DNA of 9,603 nucleotides, taken from contig JAIPFS010000037.1 of the NCBI GenBank assembly GCA_021736545.1, positions 1 to 9,603 on the forward strand, given 5' to 3'. The notes under the pieces are model-generated. The model had not been told where the DNA came from. It did not search any database and saw only the letters and a program-made list of their open reading frames with translations. The DNA comes from Spirochaetia bacterium (GTDB taxonomy: Bacteria > Spirochaetota > Spirochaetia > PWKH01). Below, piece by piece: positions 6,283 through 9,603 of the stretch. Position numbers and translations under genes: made by a program. Every line of letters begins with the position of its first letter. Position 1 is the first letter of the stretch.

Positions 6283-7092
6283 GTGGAAATTATCACTTTT
6301 GAAAATTTTATCAACAATAAAACACTTTTAAACGAAAAAATTTCAGCAACTATTGGTGTATTTGACGGTATACATAAGGGACATAGAAAATTAATTAAAT
6401 CAACAACTGCTGATAAGCAGACAAAATCTTTAGTAATAACATTTAAAAATAACCCAAAGGCTTTTCTTCCGCATCGCGAATATACAGGCAGTATCTCAAC
6501 AATTTCCCAAAGGCTTAGATGTTTTGAAGAGCTTAAAATCGATTATGTTGTTATGATTGACTTTTCCAGTGATTTTAGTAAACTATTTGGAGAAGAATTC
6601 ATGCAATATATACTGAATTCCTGCAGACTGCATAAATTGTTTATAGGAAGTAATTTCCATTGCGGATACAAAGGTAGATTTTCTGCAGGAGATACAAAAA
6701 AATTGCTAAGTTCAAAAGGAGTAGTTGTAGAAATAATTGAACCTTTGCTATATGATAATAGTATCGTTATAAGCAGCACAATAATTAGAAATGCAATAAA
6801 AGAAGGAGACTTAGAATTAACTGAAAAATTAATAAACCGAGCATATTCTCTTGATTTAGCCGATTTACCTCAAAAACAAGAGAACAAAGCCATTTACATA
6901 TGTAAGGATGATATTATGCAAGTTCTGCCGCCACCTGGAACATATAGTGCATGCTATCGTATTGAAGAAGAATATAATTGCGAAAAAGCAATAACTGTTA
7001 TAGATAATCAGTATATTGTGATACCAGTAAAATTTGAAAATCAAAAGAAAAAAATTCTGAATGTTGAATTCAAATCAATAAGGAGATTGTGA
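6283..7092 (+). CDS. ribF: RibF-type FMN adenylyltransferase (FAD synthetase) with degenerate riboflavin-kinase domain
   Basis: RibF normally phosphorylates riboflavin to FMN and adenylylates FMN to FAD. The N-terminal nucleotidyltransferase half is recognisable: [17 protein letters not shown] (22-38) with the HxGH-type site, VITFKNNP (51-58), [17 protein letters not shown] (121-137), and [10 protein letters not shown] (163-172) in place of the usual SSTRIR. The C-terminal half is only about 80 residues against roughly 120-130 in bifunctional enzymes. The kinase signature GxPTAN and its flanking glycines are absent. Only RAYSL (186-190) and [11 protein letters not shown] (215-225) recall the RPYS and PxGVY landmarks. 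Total length is 269 against 300 or more for typical RibF. It begins at GTG 6283 behind GGAG and ends 1 nt before rpsO. Inference: it may make FAD from FMN only, with riboflavin kinase supplied elsewhere, or the kinase domain has diverged beyond recognition by eye. Confidence 0.88.
   Translation: MEIITFENFINNKTLLNEKISATIGVFDGIHKGHRKLIKSTTADKQTKSLVITFKNNPKAFLPHREYTGSISTISQRLRCFEELKIDYVVMIDFSSDFSKLFGEEFMQYILNSCRLHKLFIGSNFHCGYKGRFSAGDTKKLLSSKGVVVEIIEPLLYDNSIVISSTIIRNAIKEGDLELTEKLINRAYSLDLADLPQKQENKAIYICKDDIMQVLPPPGTYSACYRIEEEYNCEKAITVIDNQYIVIPVKFENQKKKILNVEFKSIRRL
7080..7086 (+). promoter_or_regulatory. strong Shine-Dalgarno site for rpsO
   Basis: AAGGAGA lies in the last codons of ribF, 7 nt before the rpsO ATG at 7094. 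It is the best ribosome site in the window and fits the high output expected for a ribosomal protein. Confidence 0.85.
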
Positions 7093-7093
7093 A

Positions 7094-7363
7094 ATGCCTT
7101 TATCTAAAGAAGAAAAAGCTGAAATTGTAAAAAACTATGGAGAATCAGAAAAAGATACTGGTTCTACTGAAGTACAGATTGCACTTTTAACAAAAAGAAT
7201 TACTGAATTAACAGAACATTTTAAAACAAATAAGAAAGATCATGCAAGCAGAAGAGGTCTTCTTAAACTTGTTGGAAAAAGAAGACGATTATTGCGATAT
7301 TTGAGTGACAATGATCTGGACTCTTACCGGAAACTTATTAAAGAATTAGGTTTACGTAAATAA
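7094..7363 (+). CDS. rpsO: 30S ribosomal protein S15
   Basis: S15 is a primary 16S rRNA-binding protein that binds the three-way junction of helices 20-22 and nucleates the 30S platform. The product has exactly the family length of 89 residues. The hallmark [16 protein letters not shown] lies at 21-36. The rRNA-contacting segment [18 protein letters not shown] contains conserved H42, D49, H50 and S52, followed by the basic KRRRLLRYL helix. It sits 1 nt after the ribF stop with a strong ribosome site inside ribF. In many bacteria S15 represses its own mRNA through a structured leader. Here any such site would have to lie within the ribF 3' end, and I could not see a convincing one. The rpsO-pnp pairing is widely conserved. 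Confidence 0.98.
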   Translation: MPLSKEEKAEIVKNYGESEKDTGSTEVQIALLTKRITELTEHFKTNKKDHASRRGLLKLVGKRRRLLRYLSDNDLDSYRKLIKELGLRK

Positions 7364-7383
7364 CACATAAGGAAAGAATATAT

Positions 7384-9477
7384 ATGGTTTTTACCGAGAA
7401 AATACGAATTGGAGATAATGATCTTGTTCTGGAAACTGGAAGAATGGCTAAGCAGGCTAATGGCTCTGTTTATGCTTACTATGGTGGCAGTGCTGTTCTA
7501 GCTACAGCATGCTGTGGCAGGTCTCCAGTTGAAGGATTAGATTATGTACCGCTTCAGGTTGAATATAATGAAAAATATTATGCTGCCGGGAAGATACCAG
7601 GCGGTTTTCTGAAAAGAGAAGGGCGTCCTAAGGATAAAGAGATCCTTGTCAGCCGGCTTATTGATAGACCTATGAGGCCTCTTTTTTCCAAGGCATTTCA
7701 AAGAGAGATACAAGTTGTTCCAACCACTGTCTCTACTGATCAAATTAATCCCCCTGATATGATAGCAATGGTTGCATCATCCGCGGCAGTTACTATTTCA
7801 GATATCCCTTTCAATGGTCCTGTAGCAGCTGTTCGGGTCTGTATGCTTAATGGAGAGTTCATTGTAAATCCTACATTTGAACAGGTTGAGGAGAGTATAC
7901 TTGATATAATTGTTTCTGGAACACAGAGTGGAATCACAATGGTTGAGGGTGGTGCACAGCAAGTTGATGAACAGACAATGCTGAAGGCAATAGAGACAGC
8001 TGAACCAGTAATAAAAGATATTTGTGATGCTCAACTACGACTAGCCGAAAAATGCGGTAAAGAGAAACTTCCTTTAGTTGAAACTGATGAAGAATTTTCT
8101 TTAGCTGATAAAATTAAAGAATTTGCATATGGTGATTTAGAAAAAGCATGTTTTCTATCTGGTAAATTTGAAAGATCCGACGGCATCCGGACAGTTAAAG
8201 AAAATACTATTGAACATTTTGGAGATGAAATAACTGAAGATAATCAGAAAAAAGTAAGTACTCTTTTTGATGATATGGTTAAAGAGATTATTAGAAAATC
8301 TATATTAGAAAGAGGTATTCGTGCAGACGGACGGGATGTTGAAACGGTCAGACCAATTACCTGTGATATAAATATTCTTCCCAGGTCTCACGGCAGTGCT
8401 CTATTTACTAGGGGAGAAACACAAAGTCTTGGTGTTACTACTCTAGGAACTGTTTATGACGAGCAAATGAAAGATGATATTGACGGTGAAAAATCATTTG
8501 AAAGATTCATGCTTCATTATAATTTCCCTCCTTTTTCTGTAGGAGAAACAGGCAGGCTTTTTACTGGGCGTCGAGAAATAGGTCATGGGCATTTAGCTCA
8601 TCGTGCACTAGAGCCTGTACTTCCCTCCAAAGATGAATTCCCTTATACCATACGTATCGTTTCAGAAATACTTGAGTCCAATGGATCTTCCTCCATGGCA
8701 ACGGTATGCAGCGGTTCTCTCTCTCTGCTTGCTGCGGGAGTTAATATTCAGAAACCTGTTGCTGGTATTGCCATGGGACTTGTTGCTTCTGAAGAAAAAA
8801 ATGTAGTTCTCACTGATATCTTAGGTGAGGAAGATCATCTTGGAGATATGGATTTCAAAGTAGCAGGAACAGAAGACGGTATTACAGCTTTTCAAATGGA
8901 TATAAAAATTGATGGAGTAAGCAGTGATCTTATGGCAAAAGCTCTTGATCAGGCTAAACGGGGAAGAATGCATATTCTTGATATCATGAATAAAGTCATT
9001 GAAAAACCGAATGAGGATTTATCTGCTTATGCACCAAGAATTATAAAAATGCGTATAGATGAAGAAAAAATTGGTGCTGTTATTGGACCTGGAGGAAAAA
9101 ATATTAAAGGTATTGCAGAACGCACAAGTTCTGAAATTAATATTGAAAACGATGGGACCGTAACTATTTATGGGAAAGATACAGAAAAAGCAGAGCTTGC
9201 AAAAAAAGGCATAAGAGAACTTATTGAAGAACCTGAAGTAGGAAGGATTTACCACGGCACTGTTAAAAGAATTACTGATTTTGGTGCTTTTATTGAAATT
9301 CTTCCCGGCAAAGAAGGTTTATGTCATATATCAAAACTTTCCGATAAGAGAGTCAATTCAGTAAAAGATGTTTTATCCATGAATCAGGAAATTCCAGTTA
9401 AACTTATTGAGATTGACAGAATGGGTAGATTGAATCTCAGTTACGTAGATGCTCTCAAGGAAACTAAAGAAAAATAA
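7384..9477 (+). CDS. pnp: polyribonucleotide nucleotidyltransferase (PNPase)
   Basis: PNPase degrades RNA 3' to 5' by phosphorolysis, releasing nucleoside diphosphates, and works in mRNA turnover and RNA quality control as a trimer. Domains: first RNase PH core (about 1-140, with GGFLKREGRPKDKEIL and SRLIDRPMRPLF), helical linker domain (about 145-300), second catalytic RNase PH core (about 310-545), KH (about 553-612, GPGG at 568-571) and S1 (about 619-690). Phosphate and RNA contacts lie in FSVGETGRLFTGRREIGHG (384-402). Catalytic residues D484, D490 and K492 lie in EEDHLGDMDFKVAG and match E. coli D486, D492 and K494. At 697 residues it is full length. AAGGAAAG at 7369-7376 is 7 nt before the ATG. 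Only 20 nt separate it from rpsO, so the RNase III-cleaved hairpin that controls pnp in E. coli has no room here. Confidence 0.98.
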   Translation: MVFTEKIRIGDNDLVLETGRMAKQANGSVYAYYGGSAVLATACCGRSPVEGLDYVPLQVEYNEKYYAAGKIPGGFLKREGRPKDKEILVSRLIDRPMRPLFSKAFQREIQVVPTTVSTDQINPPDMIAMVASSAAVTISDIPFNGPVAAVRVCMLNGEFIVNPTFEQVEESILDIIVSGTQSGITMVEGGAQQVDEQTMLKAIETAEPVIKDICDAQLRLAEKCGKEKLPLVETDEEFSLADKIKEFAYGDLEKACFLSGKFERSDGIRTVKENTIEHFGDEITEDNQKKVSTLFDDMVKEIIRKSILERGIRADGRDVETVRPITCDINILPRSHGSALFTRGETQSLGVTTLGTVYDEQMKDDIDGEKSFERFMLHYNFPPFSVGETGRLFTGRREIGHGHLAHRALEPVLPSKDEFPYTIRIVSEILESNGSSSMATVCSGSLSLLAAGVNIQKPVAGIAMGLVASEEKNVVLTDILGEEDHLGDMDFKVAGTEDGITAFQMDIKIDGVSSDLMAKALDQAKRGRMHILDIMNKVIEKPNEDLSAYAPRIIKMRIDEEKIGAVIGPGGKNIKGIAERTSSEINIENDGTVTIYGKDTEKAELAKKGIRELIEEPEVGRIYHGTVKRITDFGAFIEILPGKEGLCHISKLSDKRVNSVKDVLSMNQEIPVKLIEIDRMGRLNLSYVDALKETKEK

Positions 9478-9494
9478 ATGAGGGCTCCTTCATA

Positions 9495-9603
9495 ATGGTT
9501 ATAAAGATAAGAACTGCATCCGGCAGCAAATTACCGCATTATCAGACTCCTTATTCTGCCGGAGCAGATCTTTATGCCAATTTGGATAAGCCTGTAACTA
9601 TTG
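9495..9603 (+). CDS. dut: dUTP diphosphatase (dUTPase), N-terminal fragment cut by window end
   Basis: dUTPase hydrolyses dUTP to dUMP and diphosphate, keeping uracil out of DNA and supplying dUMP for thymidylate synthesis. The 36 visible residues start MVIKIRTASGSKLP and contain motif I of the trimeric dUTPase family: LPHYQTPYSAGADLYA (13-28), with SAGADL at 21-26. The ATG at 9495 is preceded by a GAGGG (9480-9484) at 10 nt, in the 17-nt gap after the pnp stop. No earlier in-frame start exists because a stop lies just upstream. Motifs II to V lie beyond the window. The tight spacing suggests it is transcribed with pnp. Confidence 0.9.
   Translation, partial: MVIKIRTASGSKLPHYQTPYSAGADLYANLDKPVTI

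Noticed and set aside
7064..7073. Perfect palindrome TTGAATTCAA before rpsO as an S15 operator
   Set aside because: It has no loop to form a hairpin, is short and lies in coding A/T-rich sequence. Nothing links it to S15 binding.
9478..9495. Five-codon ATG...TAA reading frame between pnp and dut whose stop overlaps the dut start (TAATG)
   Set aside because: It has no ribosome site of its own. Its first bases form the dut Shine-Dalgarno region, so it is most likely incidental.
1..9603. CRISPR arrays, tRNA or rRNA genes, insertion sequences, prophage or defence genes
   Set aside because: Nearly the whole window is accounted for by tightly packed housekeeping genes. I saw no spaced repeats, terminal inverted repeats, transposase motifs or RNA gene signatures.

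Overview
The window is a conserved, A+T-rich bacterial housekeeping operon read entirely on the + strand. It codes for translation initiation, ribosome assembly and RNA metabolism. The order is rimP-nusA-infB-rbfA-truB-ribF-rpsO-pnp-dut. No ylxR/ylxQ-type genes lie between nusA and infB, unlike in many Firmicutes. NusA, IF2 (a long Lys-rich then Arg/Pro/Gly-rich N-terminal extension) and the short RibF look like a low-GC spirochaete of the Treponema/Spirochaeta type. That assignment rests on recalled family resemblance and gene order, not on a search.

Layout. Positions 1-159 hold the 3' end of a ComF-like phosphoribosyltransferase gene. The 100-nt gap that follows contains a strong intrinsic terminator (213-243), directly abutting a perfect extended -10 promoter (245-253). 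The predicted +1 of that promoter is the A of the rimP start codon, so rimP mRNA may be leaderless. From 260 onward the genes are very tightly packed: gaps are 1-29 nt, and infB/rbfA and rbfA/truB overlap as ATGA. pnp is followed by the first 109 nt of dut, which runs off the window. I saw no intrinsic terminator downstream of 243, so co-transcription is likely.

How the genes work together. RimP, RbfA and S15 serve 30S assembly, and IF2 serves initiation. NusA controls pausing, termination and antitermination. TruB makes pseudouridine 55 in tRNA, and PNPase degrades RNA. RibF supplies flavin cofactors and Dut keeps dUTP low; both look like passengers in the operon.

I found no new defence, mobile or RNA system. 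The points worth a second look are the probable leaderless rimP start, a possible antiterminator/terminator pair before it, a C-terminal zinc ribbon on NusA, the repetitive IF2 extension, and a RibF whose riboflavin-kinase half looks degenerate. No gene-free stretch exceeds 100 nt.
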